From contig NZ_JAANNO010000015.1 of NCBI RefSeq assembly GCF_011250645.1, positions 1 through 64,000 of the forward strand: a stretch of 64,000 nucleotides of DNA, written 5' to 3'. A program made the translations under genes and the position numbers. Of this stretch, positions 16,752 through 25,458 are shown piece after piece. The notes beneath the pieces were generated by a model, which saw only the letters and a list, made by a program, of their open reading frames with translations, did not search any database and was not told where the DNA came from. The first letter of the stretch is position 1. Each line of letters starts with the position of its first letter. This DNA is from Motilibacter aurantiacus (GTDB lineage Bacteria; Actinomycetota; Actinomycetes; Motilibacterales; Motilibacteraceae).

Positions 16752-16763
16752 TGATACGTTTCA
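16752..16763. promoter_or_regulatory. LacI-family operator
   Basis: TGATACGTTTCA is a one-mismatch copy of the LacI/GalR-type palindrome TGAAACGTTTCA. It lies 79 nt before the lacI-type gene. A looser relative (GATACGTCTTTCATG) is near 16625. Autoregulation by the downstream repressor is likely. Confidence 0.55.
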
Positions 16764-16841
16764 GAACGCGCCGGCCTGCACGAGCCCGCATTCGTCGAAC
16801 CGCTGCCCCACCGGATCGCACAGAGAGTCATGGGGAGGGCC

Positions 16842-17870
16842 ATGTCCACCACCAGCATCAAGCAGGTCGCCCAGCACGCCGGTGTCTCGGTGGGCACGGT
16901 CAGCAACGTCCTGAACCGGCCGGAGGTGGTCGCCGCCACCACCCGGCAGAAGGTCCAGGCGGCCATCCGGGAGCTGGGCTTCGTCCGCAACGAGTCGGCG
17001 CGCGCGCTGCGGTCCGGCCGCAGCCGGACCGTCGGCCTCGTGGTCCTCGACGTGGCCAACCCGTTCTTCACCGACGTCGCCCGCGGCGCCGAGGCAGTGG
17101 CCGACGAGCAGGGCAGCGTCGTCTCGCTGTGCAACAGCGGTGACGACCCCGAGCGCGAGCGGCGCCACCTCGAGCGCCTGGAGGAGCAACGCGTGCAGGG
17201 GCTGCTCGTCACCCCGGTGGACGCGACCAGCCCGCGGCTCGACCAGTTGGTCGAGCGCGGCATGCGGGTGGTCCTGGTGGACCGCGGCCCGGCCGGCGAC
17301 GACCGTTGCTCGGTGGCGGTCGACGACGTCGAGGGTGGTCGCCTGGCCGCCACGCACCTCGCCGAGCAGGGCCACCGCCGCATCGCGTTCGTCGGAGGCC
17401 CTGCCGGCATCCGGCAGGTCGCCGACCGGCTCGAGGGGGCGACAAAGGCGGCCGCGGATGCCGACGTCGCGCTGCGGGTGCTCGAGACCCCCAGCCTGAC
17501 CGTCACGGCCGGGCGGGCCGCGGGGGAGCGGATCGCCGAGCTTCCCGCGTCCCAGCGGCCCACCGGGGTCACCTGCGCCAACGACTTGCTCGCGCTCGGG
17601 GTCCTGCAGGAGATGACGCGCCGCGGGCTGCGGGTCCCCCAGGACGTCGCGATCGTGGGCTACGACGACATCGACTACGCGGCGGCCGCCGCCGTCCCGC
17701 TGTCCTCGGTCCGACAGCCGCGCGACCTGCTCGGACGTACGGCCGCCGAGCTGCTCTTCGAGGAGATCAACGACCCGGAGGCCCACGAGCACCGGCAGGT
17801 GGTCTTCGAGCCGGAGCTCGCCGTCCGGGAGTCCAGCATCCACCGCCGGCGCCGCCGGTCGAACGGATGA
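16842..17870 (+). CDS. LacI-family transcriptional repressor
   Basis: 342 residues. The N-terminal helix-turn-helix with hinge is clear: TSIKQVAQHAGVSVGTVSNVLNRPEVV (residues 4-30) and GFVRNESARALRSGRS near 49-64. The rest is a periplasmic-binding-protein-like sensor domain with DVANPFFTDVARGAE and GYDDIDYAAAAAVPLSSVRQP. The ATG at 16842 is preferred over 16830 because GGGGAGGG sits right before it. It lies between the aldehyde dehydrogenase and a dipeptide-type transporter and probably controls one or both; the effector is unknown. Confidence 0.88.
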   Translation: MSTTSIKQVAQHAGVSVGTVSNVLNRPEVVAATTRQKVQAAIRELGFVRNESARALRSGRSRTVGLVVLDVANPFFTDVARGAEAVADEQGSVVSLCNSGDDPERERRHLERLEEQRVQGLLVTPVDATSPRLDQLVERGMRVVLVDRGPAGDDRCSVAVDDVEGGRLAATHLAEQGHRRIAFVGGPAGIRQVADRLEGATKAAADADVALRVLETPSLTVTAGRAAGERIAELPASQRPTGVTCANDLLALGVLQEMTRRGLRVPQDVAIVGYDDIDYAAAAAVPLSSVRQPRDLLGRTAAELLFEEINDPEAHEHRQVVFEPELAVRESSIHRRRRRSNG

Positions 17871-17878
17871 CCCGTAAC

Positions 17879-17900
17879 GCTGAGCGTCGCCGCGCTCAGC
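17879..17900. terminator. Short bidirectional hairpin between lacI-type and oppF-type genes
   Basis: 8-bp stem GCTGAGCG/CGCTCAGC with a 6-nt loop. It begins 8 nt after the lacI-type stop and contains the stop codon of the convergent ATPase gene. Confidence 0.5.
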
Positions 17901-19176
17901 CGCGGGCCTCCTCGCTGAGCGGGCTGAGCTCCGGGTCGAACAGGTGGCACTCGACGCGGGACGTGCCCACCGCGAGGGGTACAGGGTCGACCTGGTCGCG
18001 GAAGTCCACCACCACCGCCCCCGCGTCCTCGCGGACCGCCCTCACGCCCCGCCAGACCCGGTCCTCCGCTGCTCCCGACCGCATGCCCTCGAGCAGCGCG
18101 AGCAGCTCGCTGCCCTTGCCCGACGCCGGCCGGATGCGGACGGACGGGCCCGGCGCGTCCAGCTCCTTGAGGTCGGCGAAGAGCGCGCTCTCCTCCCGGT
18201 ACGCCGCCGCGTCCAGCCGGGACCAGCGGTCCTCCAGCGTGGACCGGAGGTCGCGGGCCTCCCAGCCGCAGGGCGCGAACGCCGCGGGGCAGCGCGGGTG
18301 GAACGAGCAGCCGGCCGGGGGGCGTACGGCGTCCGGCACCTCGCCGCGCGGGAGGTCGTGCGGCACGTCGCGGATGAGCCCGGGCGTCGGGACCGCCCGC
18401 AGCAGTGCCTTGGTGTAGGGGTGGCGCGGGTTGTCGAAGATCTCCTCCGACGTCCCGATCTCGACGATGCGGCCGAGGTACATGATCGCGACGCGGTCGC
18501 AGAAGAGCTTCGCCGTCGCGAGGTCGTGCGTGATGTAGACGTAGGTGAGGCCCAGCCGCTCGCCGAGGTCCATCATCAGCTGCAGGATCTTGGCCCGCAC
18601 GCTCATGTCCAGCATGGACACCGGCTCGTCGGCGACGAGCAGATCCGGCTCGAGCACGATCGCCCGGGCGATCACCGCACGCTGCTTCTGCCCGCCGGAC
18701 AGGTCCGACGGGTACATCGGCATGAAGCGCTCTGCCGGGGCCAGCCCGACGGTCTCGAGCGCCTGCCGGACCAGCGCCCGGCGCTCCTCCTCGTTCGCTC
18801 CGATGCCGTGCACGCGCAGCGGGTCGCCCACCGCCGTGCCGATGTCCATGGACGGGTTGAGCGAGGCGTGCGGGTCCTGGAAGACCATCTGCAGCTTGCG
18901 GCGCAGCGGCCGGAGCCGGCTCTCGGGCAGGCCGACGATCTCCTGGTCCCGGTAGCGGATGCTGCCCCCGGTCGCGGGGACCAGCCCCAGCAGGGCCCGC
19001 CCGAGGGTCGTCTTGCCGCTGCCGGACTCCCCGACGAGGCCCAGCACCTCACCGCGGCGCAGGGTGAGGTCGATCCCGTCGACGGCCTTCACCGCCGGAG
19101 GCGTCCGGCCGAGCACGCGGGACAACGCCCCGGCGCGCAGCTGGTAGTGGACCTGCAGGCCTTCGACGGTCAGCAT
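17896..19176 (-). CDS. Oligopeptide/dipeptide ABC transporter ATPase (OppF/DppF-type)
   Basis: 426 residues from the ATG at 19176, which has GGAGG upstream and begins right at the conserved [10 protein letters not shown] strand. A TTG at 19239 that overlaps the previous gene is an alternative. Walker A GESGSGKT, signature LSGGQ, Walker B LLVADEP, switch His ITHDLA. After the C-terminal oligopeptide extension with CSFHPRCP there is an about 90-residue tail (from about residue 330) that is longer than in most DppF proteins and ends in acidic sequence. Last gene of the five-gene operon 23999-17896. Confidence 0.85.
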   Translation of the reverse strand: MLTVEGLQVHYQLRAGALSRVLGRTPPAVKAVDGIDLTLRRGEVLGLVGESGSGKTTLGRALLGLVPATGGSIRYRDQEIVGLPESRLRPLRRKLQMVFQDPHASLNPSMDIGTAVGDPLRVHGIGANEEERRALVRQALETVGLAPAERFMPMYPSDLSGGQKQRAVIARAIVLEPDLLVADEPVSMLDMSVRAKILQLMMDLGERLGLTYVYITHDLATAKLFCDRVAIMYLGRIVEIGTSEEIFDNPRHPYTKALLRAVPTPGLIRDVPHDLPRGEVPDAVRPPAGCSFHPRCPAAFAPCGWEARDLRSTLEDRWSRLDAAAYREESALFADLKELDAPGPSVRIRPASGKGSELLALLEGMRSGAAEDRVWRGVRAVREDAGAVVVDFRDQVDPVPLAVGTSRVECHLFDPELSPLSEEARG

Positions 19177-19222
19177 CGCCTCCGGCTCGCCGCCGGCGGC
19201 GCCGGCCTGGGAGAACGCGAGG

Positions 19223-20281
19223 TCAGGCTTCGTCGGCAACGCTGATCTCCTCGCGCTGGAGCGGCGCACGGTCGGCCGCGGAGAGCTCGTCGAGGCGGTG
19301 CAGCCAGCAGCTCACCCGCTGGCCGCCCTCGGCGACCGCGTCGCCCGGGTCGCGGGCGGGGCAGACCTGCATGGCGTCGGGGCACCGCGGGTGGAACCGG
19401 CAGCCGGTGGGCGGGTTGGCGAGGTCCGGCGGGGCGCCCGGGATGGAGGTCAGCTCGGTGGTCTCCAGCGAGATCGTCGAGGCCAGGAGCGACCGCGTGT
19501 AGGGATGGGCCGGGTCGTTGAAGACCTGCCGTGCGTCGCCCTGCTCGACGATCTTGCCGGCGTACATGACGGCGACCCGGTCGCAGGCCTCCGCCACGAT
19601 CCCGAGGTTGTGGGTGATGAGCAGCAGCGCGGTGTCGGAGGTCTTGCGCAGGTCCGACAGCAGCGCCAGCACCTGTGCCTCGACGAGGACGTCGAGGGCG
19701 GTCGTCGGCTCGTCCGCGACGATCAGCGCCGGCTTCAGCACAAGGGTCAGCGCGATCATGATGCGCTGCCGCATGCCGCCGGAGAACTCGTGGGGGAACT
19801 GCTTGTGCCGGGACGGCGGGATGCCGGTGGCCCGCAGCGCCTCCAGGGCGCGCTCCTCCCGCTGCGCCTTCGACAGCGACGGCTCGTGGGTGCGCAGCAG
19901 CTCGTCGAAGTGGTCGCTCACCCGCATGAGCGGGTTGAGCCGGGTCATCGGCTCCTGGAACACGAGCCCGAGCTCGCTGCCGCGCATGGCCCGCAGCCGG
20001 TCCGGAGGGAGGGCGACGACGTCCTCCCCGCGCAGCAGGGCCTTGCCGGTCATCCGGGCGCCCTCGGGCAGCAGCCCGAGCAGTCCGCGGCCGAGCGTGG
20101 ACTTGCCGCACCCGGACTCGCCGACCAGCCCGACGGACTCCCCGGCGTTGATGACGAGGTCGACGTCGTCCACGGCCTTGACGGGGCCGCGCGGGCTGCC
20201 GTACCAGATGCGCAGCCCGTCGACGGAGATGACGGGGCCTGCGTGCTGGGGCGCCGGCGAGGCGTCGAGGAGCGCGCTCAC
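19223..20281 (-). CDS. Oligopeptide/dipeptide ABC transporter ATPase (OppD/DppD-type)
   Basis: 352 residues. Walker A GESGCGKS, Q-loop FQEPMTRLNPL, signature FSGGM, Walker B LIVADEP, ITHNLG switch, then the oligopeptide C-terminal extension with GCRFHPRCPDAMQVC whose cysteines often hold an iron-sulfur cluster or structural metal. GTG start overlaps the upstream permease stop (GTGA). Confidence 0.9.
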   Translation of the reverse strand: MSALLDASPAPQHAGPVISVDGLRIWYGSPRGPVKAVDDVDLVINAGESVGLVGESGCGKSTLGRGLLGLLPEGARMTGKALLRGEDVVALPPDRLRAMRGSELGLVFQEPMTRLNPLMRVSDHFDELLRTHEPSLSKAQREERALEALRATGIPPSRHKQFPHEFSGGMRQRIMIALTLVLKPALIVADEPTTALDVLVEAQVLALLSDLRKTSDTALLLITHNLGIVAEACDRVAVMYAGKIVEQGDARQVFNDPAHPYTRSLLASTISLETTELTSIPGAPPDLANPPTGCRFHPRCPDAMQVCPARDPGDAVAEGGQRVSCWLHRLDELSAADRAPLQREEISVADEA

Positions 20282-21303
20282 GGGCCGACCTCCTCGGTTG
20301 TGCGTCGTGTCGGTGTGGACCCGTCGTCGGTGTCGTCCGGCATCATCACGGTGGTGACGATGCGCCGCCGCAGGGTCGGGTTGATGATCTCGTTCAGGCC
20401 CTCGCCCACGAGCGTGAGCGCGACGACCAGGACAGTGATCGCGAGTCCCGGGAAGAGCGCCGTCCACCAGATGCCCGCGCCCGCGTCCGAGATGGCCCGC
20501 TGCAGGTCGTAGCCCCACTCGGCGGCCTCGGTCGGCTGGATGCCGTAGCCCAGGAAGCCGAGCCCGGCCAGCGTGAGGATCGCGTCGGCGGCGTTCAACG
20601 TCGCGATGACCGGCACGCTGTGCACGACGTTGGAGAACAGGTAGCGCATCACGATGGTGCGCGGCTTCGCGCCGATCGCGCGTGCCGCCTCGACGTACGT
20701 CGCCTCCCGCGCGCTGAGCGTGCTCGCCCGCACCACTCGGAAGTACTGCGGGATGTAGACGGCGGTGATCGCTATCGCAGCGGTCCAGACGCCGCCGCCG
20801 ATCCACGTGTCGGACAGGATGAAGGCGATGACGATCGCGAGCAGGAGATAGGGAAAGGCGAAGAGCGCATCCATGAAGAGGACGAGCACGCGGTCGAGCC
20901 AGCCGCCGCGGTAGCCGGAGATGAGCCCGAGCGGCACGCCGACCACGACCGAGAAGACGACCGCGAGGGCGACCACCTCGAGTGCGGTGCGTGCGCCGTA
21001 CACGGTGCGCGACAGCACGTCCAGCGACTGCACCGTGGTCCCGAACAGGTGCGTGCCGTCGGGTCCCTCGAGCTTGGGGAAGCGCGCGTCCGCGTCGCGG
21101 TACTGGTCGAAGTCGTACGGCGCGATCCAGGGCGCGAGGAGGGCGAGCACCACGAAGAACGCGGTGACCGTGATGCCGCCGATCAGCAGCCAGCGGGGCA
21201 CGCCGCGTGCGCGTCGGAGCGGGGCAAGGACGCGGCCGCGCCGCTTCGCCGACGGGGCGGGAGGTGTCGTGGGCGCCTGGAGGGCCAGGGGGTCGGCGGC
21301 CAT
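20278..21303 (-). CDS. Dipeptide-type ABC transporter permease (OppC/DppC)
   Basis: 341 residues. About 40 polar N-terminal residues, first membrane helix at about 39-61, then a periplasmic loop with HLFGTTVQSLDVLSR and five more helices. The EAA-type coupling loop is VEAARAIGAKPRTIVMRYLF, followed by LAGLGFLGYGIQP. The ATG shares one base with the stop of the partner permease (TGATG). Confidence 0.9.
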   Translation of the reverse strand: MAADPLALQAPTTPPAPSAKRRGRVLAPLRRARGVPRWLLIGGITVTAFFVVLALLAPWIAPYDFDQYRDADARFPKLEGPDGTHLFGTTVQSLDVLSRTVYGARTALEVVALAVVFSVVVGVPLGLISGYRGGWLDRVLVLFMDALFAFPYLLLAIVIAFILSDTWIGGGVWTAAIAITAVYIPQYFRVVRASTLSAREATYVEAARAIGAKPRTIVMRYLFSNVVHSVPVIATLNAADAILTLAGLGFLGYGIQPTEAAEWGYDLQRAISDAGAGIWWTALFPGLAITVLVVALTLVGEGLNEIINPTLRRRIVTTVMMPDDTDDGSTPTRRTTEEVGP

Positions 21304-22319
21304 CAGTAGCGGATCCTCGGGTCGACCAGTGCGTTGACGATGTCGATGAGCAGGCTCACTCCGACGACGATGAGCGCGAACATCGTGATGATGCCCTGCA
21401 CCGCGGTGTAGTCGCGGTCGTTGAGGTAGCCGACGAGCTCGTTGCCGATCCCGGGCCAGTTGAAGGTCTGCTCGGTGAGCACCGCGCCGCCGAGCAGGGC
21501 GGCGACCTGCAGGCCCATGACCGTGATGACGGGCACCAGGGCGTTGCGCAGTGCGTGCTTGCGGACGACCCGTCCCTCGGCGATGCCACGGGCGCGGGCC
21601 GCTTCCACGTAGTCGCTCTGCAGCGTCTGGATGATGTTGACCCGAACGAGACGGATGAGGACGCCGACGACGAGCAGCCCGAGCGTCACGGCCGGCAGGA
21701 CGAGGTGGTGCAGCGCGTCGCGGAAGGCCGTCATGTCCCCGGCCAGCAGGGCGTCGACGAGCAGGATGTGGGTCTTCTCCGGGATCGAGGCCTGGATGCG
21801 CGGGCTCGCCTGCCCCGAGGTCGGGAACCAGCCGAGGCTCTTGCCGAAGAAGAGCTGGAAGAGCAGCCCCACGAAGAAGACCGGCGCGGCGAAGGTGACG
21901 ATGCCGAAGAGGCGGATGCCGACGTCGTCGAGCCGGTCGCGGCGACGGCCGGACCACAGGCCCAGCGGCAGGCCGACCAGGAACGCGACGATGACGGCTG
22001 CGACCGTCAGGGTCAGCGTGGCGCCGCCGTTGTCGACGACGATCTCGCTGACGGCCCGGTTGTCGGTGATCGTGCGCCCGAAGTCCAGCTGCACCACCTG
22101 TCCGAGGTAGTCGACGTACTGCCGCCAGACCGGCACGTCAAAGCCCGCCGCGGCCCGTCGCTCGGCCAGCTCCTCGGCGGAGAGCCGGCCGCCGAGCGCG
22201 CTGCTGACCGGGTCTCCGGGCGCCACGCGCATGAGCAGGAAGACGACGCTGAGCAGGATCAGCACCATCGGGACGACGAGCAGCAGCCGTACGCCGACAT
22301 AGCGCGCCAGCGAGCCCAC
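21303..22319 (-). CDS. Dipeptide-type ABC transporter permease (OppB/DppB)
   Basis: 338 residues from GTG. Typical first segment RYVGVRLLLVVPMVLILLSV, then APGDPV, LDFGRTITDNRAV and the coupling loop YVEAARARGIAEGRVVRKHA. Ends with EQTFNWPGIGNELVGYLNDRD-like and IVNALVDPRIRY motifs of the family. Located after a hairpin that separates it from the binding-protein gene. Confidence 0.9.
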   Translation of the reverse strand: MGSLARYVGVRLLLVVPMVLILLSVVFLLMRVAPGDPVSSALGGRLSAEELAERRAAAGFDVPVWRQYVDYLGQVVQLDFGRTITDNRAVSEIVVDNGGATLTLTVAAVIVAFLVGLPLGLWSGRRRDRLDDVGIRLFGIVTFAAPVFFVGLLFQLFFGKSLGWFPTSGQASPRIQASIPEKTHILLVDALLAGDMTAFRDALHHLVLPAVTLGLLVVGVLIRLVRVNIIQTLQSDYVEAARARGIAEGRVVRKHALRNALVPVITVMGLQVAALLGGAVLTEQTFNWPGIGNELVGYLNDRDYTAVQGIITMFALIVVGVSLLIDIVNALVDPRIRY

Positions 22320-22347
22320 ACGAACTCCTTCGACGAGAAAGACAGAA

Positions 22348-22378
22348 GGGGAGGCGCGGGAAACCCCCGCGCCTCCCC
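22348..22378 (-). terminator. Intra-operon hairpin between binding-protein and permease genes
   Basis: Perfect 13-bp stem (22348-22360 with 22366-22378) and 5-nt loop, 10 nt after the binding-protein stop and 29 nt before the permease start. Such hairpins commonly stabilise the binding-protein mRNA or attenuate the permease part. Confidence 0.7.
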
Positions 22379-22388
22379 CGTGCGGGCG

Positions 22389-23999
22389 TCAGCCCTGCTT
22401 GCTCACCAGCCAGAAGCGGAAGGTGAAGGACGGGTCGAAGGTGTCCTGGACACCGGTCACGCCGTCGCGGACCGCCGCGATCTGCTTGCCCTGCCAGACC
22501 GGCAGGACGGGGACGTCCTCGGCGGTGATCTCCTGGATCTCGGCGAACGCCGCCTCACGCTCGGCGTCGTCGGTGCTGCCCTGCTCCTGCGCGATCAGCT
22601 CGGTCAGGCGCGGGTTCTCGTACCCGTTGTTGAAGTAGCCGCCCTTGCCGTCGAGGAAGGGAGCCGAGTAGTTGTCCGGGTCCGGGAAGTCCGGGAACCA
22701 GCCGAGCTGGTACAGCGGGTAGGTGCCCGCCTTGTAGTCGGTCTGGTACTGCTGCCACTCGGTGTTCTCGATCGTCACCTTGAACAGGCCGCTCTCCTCG
22801 AGCTGGCGCTGGATCTCGGTGATCTCGTCGGCGGCGTTGGGGCCGTAGTGGGTGGGGGTGTACCAGAGCGTCACGTCGACCGGCGTGCTGACGCCACCGA
22901 GCAGCGCCTTGGCCTTCTCCACGTCGGGCTCGCCGTACTTCTCCTGGAAGGCCTCGGTGTGGTAGTCCAGGCCCTGCGGGATCATGGAGTAGAGCGGGGT
23001 GACGGTGCCGTCGTAGGCCTGCTCCGCGATCGCCTGCCGGTCGATCAGCTGCGCGATGGCCTGACGCACCGCCTTGTTGTTCGAGGGCGCCTGGTCCGTC
23101 TGGAACGTGAGGTAGCGGATCTCGGTGCCGTTGCCCTCGACGACCTGGACGCCCTGGCCGGACTCGCCCCGCAGGTCCTCGATGTCGGTCGGCGCGAGGC
23201 TGCGGTAGGCGACGTCGACGTCGCCCTCCTCGATCGCGAGCTTCAGTGCCGAGGCCTCGGTGTAGTACTGGACGATGAAGCCGTTGTTCTTGAGCTCGAC
23301 GTCGCCGGTGTAGCTCTCGTTGGGCTCGAAGACCGCCTGCTGACCGGACTGGAAGCTGGCCAGCTTGTACGGGCCGGACCCCACCGCCTGCTCGCTCGGG
23401 AGCAGCGAGTCGGCCGGGTAGACCTCGGAGTCGACGATGGCGCCGGCGCCGGTCGTGAGCACGAAGGGCCAGGTGGCGTCGGGGTTGTTGAGCGTCATCG
23501 TGACGGTCGTCGGGTCCGGCGCGGCGGTGGACTTGAGGTTGGCGAAGAGCGAGGACGGGCCAGAGTCGTCCTCGATCGCGACCATGCGGTCGAAGGAGGC
23601 CTTGACGTCCTCGGAGGTGAGGTCGCTGCCGTTCGAGAACTTCAGCCCCGACTTCAGGGTGCAGGTGTAGGTCGTCGGGTTGGTGAAGTCGCAGCTCTCG
23701 GCCGCGTCCGGGACGGGGGTCGCGGAGCCGGGCTGGATCTTCATCAGGTTCTGGTACATGTTGTAGATCAGCGTCCACGAGCCGAGGTCGTAGGCCCCGG
23801 CCGGGTCGGTGCTGGTCACCGTGTCGGTGGTGCCGAGGACGACGGACTCGCTCGACGAGCCGCCCGCGCTCGACTGCGGCGTCGCCGCCGCGCCGTCCGT
23901 GCCGCTCTCGTCGTCGTCGCCCCCGCCGCAGGCGGTCAGCCCGAGGCTCGCGACGAGCCCAGCTGCCACAGCGGCCGATCTCCAGGCCCTGCTCCGCAT
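22389..23999 (-). CDS. Solute-binding lipoprotein, family 5 (dipeptide type)
   Basis: 536 residues. Lipoprotein signal with lipobox LTA-C, Cys24, followed by a GGGDDDES linker. Family 5 features are YTCTLKSGLKFSNGSDLTSE-like (about 120-140), VGSGPYKLASF, AVRQAIAQLIDRQAIAE and a late WFPDFPDPDNYSAPFL segment common to peptide-binding members. The ATG at 23999 begins directly at the basic n-region; an upstream ATG would add 17 residues without a clear role. It heads the operon SBP-OppB-OppC-OppD-OppF. The neighbouring LacI regulator suggests the ligand could be an oligosaccharide or sugar-acid conjugate instead of a peptide. Confidence 0.85.
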   Translation of the reverse strand: MRSRAWRSAAVAAGLVASLGLTACGGGDDDESGTDGAAATPQSSAGGSSSESVVLGTTDTVTSTDPAGAYDLGSWTLIYNMYQNLMKIQPGSATPVPDAAESCDFTNPTTYTCTLKSGLKFSNGSDLTSEDVKASFDRMVAIEDDSGPSSLFANLKSTAAPDPTTVTMTLNNPDATWPFVLTTGAGAIVDSEVYPADSLLPSEQAVGSGPYKLASFQSGQQAVFEPNESYTGDVELKNNGFIVQYYTEASALKLAIEEGDVDVAYRSLAPTDIEDLRGESGQGVQVVEGNGTEIRYLTFQTDQAPSNNKAVRQAIAQLIDRQAIAEQAYDGTVTPLYSMIPQGLDYHTEAFQEKYGEPDVEKAKALLGGVSTPVDVTLWYTPTHYGPNAADEITEIQRQLEESGLFKVTIENTEWQQYQTDYKAGTYPLYQLGWFPDFPDPDNYSAPFLDGKGGYFNNGYENPRLTELIAQEQGSTDDAEREAAFAEIQEITAEDVPVLPVWQGKQIAAVRDGVTGVQDTFDPSFTFRFWLVSKQG

Positions 24000-24227
24000 C
24001 CTGTGTCCTCGATCCGTGAAGTTCGTCGGAATGTCCACTTCGCGTCGCACTCTAGGGAGCCGACCGCCGGTGGGTCGCCGGAACCGTACGTTCGTCGGGT
24101 CTCAGCTCGGTTACGGCGAGTTCCGCGTATGTTAAGGAGCCGCCGAGCCGGCGCGCATCCTACAGTTGTCGGAGCGAATCTCCTGCAGGCGCTGCAGCTG
24201 ACGTCGGGAACGTGCACGGACAACAGA

Positions 24228-24257
24228 ACGGCGGGCCCTCCGGAGAGAGCCCGCCGT
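24228..24257 (-). terminator. Terminator hairpin after the DUF3618 gene
   Basis: 9-bp stem ACGGCGGGC/GCCCGCCGT with a 12-nt loop, about 40 nt beyond the minus-strand stop at 24298. The rest of the gap 24000-24297 shows no gene; it should contain the promoter of the binding-protein operon, not recognised. Confidence 0.55.
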
Positions 24258-24297
24258 CCTGCTGCGGAGCGGGATGCGCGCCGCGGTGCGCAGGAGA

Positions 24298-24963
24298 TCA
24301 ACGCGTGGCGTTGGACTGCACCGTCTCCTTCGCCTGCATGGCGGAGTCCTGCACGTCGGACGTGGCCGACTGGGCCTCGTCCTTGACGCTGGCCACCGCG
24401 TCCTGCGCAGTGGACTTCAGCGATTGCACGGCGTCCTGCGCGGGGCCGCGCAGCGTGTCCTGCACCTCGTGCGCCGCGTCGGTCAGCTTCTGCTTGACCG
24501 GCCCGCTGGTGGCCTTCTCCTTGAGGGAGGACGCGGCCTGCTGCTCCTTGCTCGACGCGGGCAGCAGCGAGGAGACGAGCCAGCCGGCGCCGAAGGCGAT
24601 CAGGCCCGCAGCCAGCGGGTTGCCCTGGGCCTGCTGCCGGACGGCGCCCGGAGCCTGCTGCACGGCACCCTGGGCGCTCGAGACGGCGGAGGACGCACGC
24701 TCTCCGATTCCGGGACCGGAGTTCGTGTACGGGTCGTCGGACGAGTGCAGCCCGGGGGTGCGCTCCTGCACCGCGGTCTTCGCGTCCGAGGCCTTGCCCA
24801 TGACCTTCTCCTTCACACCCGTCAGGGTGCTCCTGGCGCTCTCGACCTGGCGGTGCGCGATGGAGGACGGGCTCACCTTGTCGGCGAGCGCGTCGACGTC
24901 GGAGCTCAGCTCCGCGCGCGTCCGCTCGATGTCCTGGCGGATCTTGTCGGGGTCGTCACTCAT
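24298..24963 (-). CDS. DUF3618-family membrane-associated protein
   Basis: 221 residues. The N-terminus SDDPDKIRQDIERTRAELSS DVDALADKV-like segment (residues 2-29) is the DUF3618 signature. A single membrane helix lies near NPLAAGLIAFGAGWLVSSLLP (about 120-140). The C-terminal 80 residues are Ala/Gln-rich, helical and repeat-like, similar to LEA-type stress proteins. The ATG at 24963 follows AAGGAGGAATT. Last of three co-directed envelope genes. Function unknown; envelope stress is a guess. Confidence 0.8.
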   Translation of the reverse strand: MSDDPDKIRQDIERTRAELSSDVDALADKVSPSSIAHRQVESARSTLTGVKEKVMGKASDAKTAVQERTPGLHSSDDPYTNSGPGIGERASSAVSSAQGAVQQAPGAVRQQAQGNPLAAGLIAFGAGWLVSSLLPASSKEQQAASSLKEKATSGPVKQKLTDAAHEVQDTLRGPAQDAVQSLKSTAQDAVASVKDEAQSATSDVQDSAMQAKETVQSNATR

Positions 24964-25008
24964 CGGGAATTCCTCCTTGGCCATTCGGCCGGCGTGGTGG
25001 TCGGCGGC

Positions 25009-25458
25009 CTAGCGGCCGGTGTTCGGCTTCAACGCGGGCGGCACCTCTTTGACGGTCTCCATCGTCTGCTCCGGCCCGCGCACCTTCTTCATCTGCGCGC
25101 GGCCGAGGACGAAGAGGACGGCGCCGATGACCGCCCAGAGGACGGCGACGATGAGCGCGGCGAGCGAGGTGTCCATGACGTTGTCCAGCGCCCACAGCAG
25201 GGTGATGGACAGGAAGAGCAGGACCATGTAGCCGGCGAAGCCGGCCGCGCCGAGCATGCCGGCGCCCTTGCCCGCCTTCGTGGCCTCCTGCTTCATCTCG
25301 GCCTTGGCGAGCGCCACCTCCTGGCGCATGAGCGTCGAGAGGTCCTTGGTCACCTCGCCGAGCAGCTCGCCGAGGGACGACGTCGTCTGCACCTGGGGCC
25401 GGTCGTCGCCGTAGGCGGCCGACGCGCCGCCACCCGGCATGCCGGGCGCGGTCGTCAC
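25009..25458 (-). CDS. Actinobacterial Holin-X/phage-holin-family membrane protein
   Basis: 149 residues with an amphipathic stretch LGELLGEVTKDLSTLMRQEV ALAKAEM (about 29-55) then two membrane helices (about 68-90 and 95-118), the layout of the putative Holin-X superfamily. GTG start overlaps the previous stop by 4 nt. In actinobacteria such genes stand next to DUF3618 genes, as here. Despite the name there is no phage context. Confidence 0.8.
   Translation of the reverse strand: MTTAPGMPGGGASAAYGDDRPQVQTTSSLGELLGEVTKDLSTLMRQEVALAKAEMKQEATKAGKGAGMLGAAGFAGYMVLLFLSITLLWALDNVMDTSLAALIVAVLWAVIGAVLFVLGRAQMKKVRGPEQTMETVKEVPPALKPNTGR

Noticed and set aside
21207-24386. 1059-codon open frame on the plus strand opposite the oligopeptide operon
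   Set aside because: It is an antisense shadow of the permease and binding-protein genes: repetitive His/Asp/Arg/Val-rich sequence, no domain, and no ribosome site. High GC keeps such frames open.
25009-25458. Holin-family gene as a sign of a prophage
   Set aside because: The Holin-X name covers chromosomal actinobacterial membrane proteins; no phage structural, integrase or lysis genes are near.
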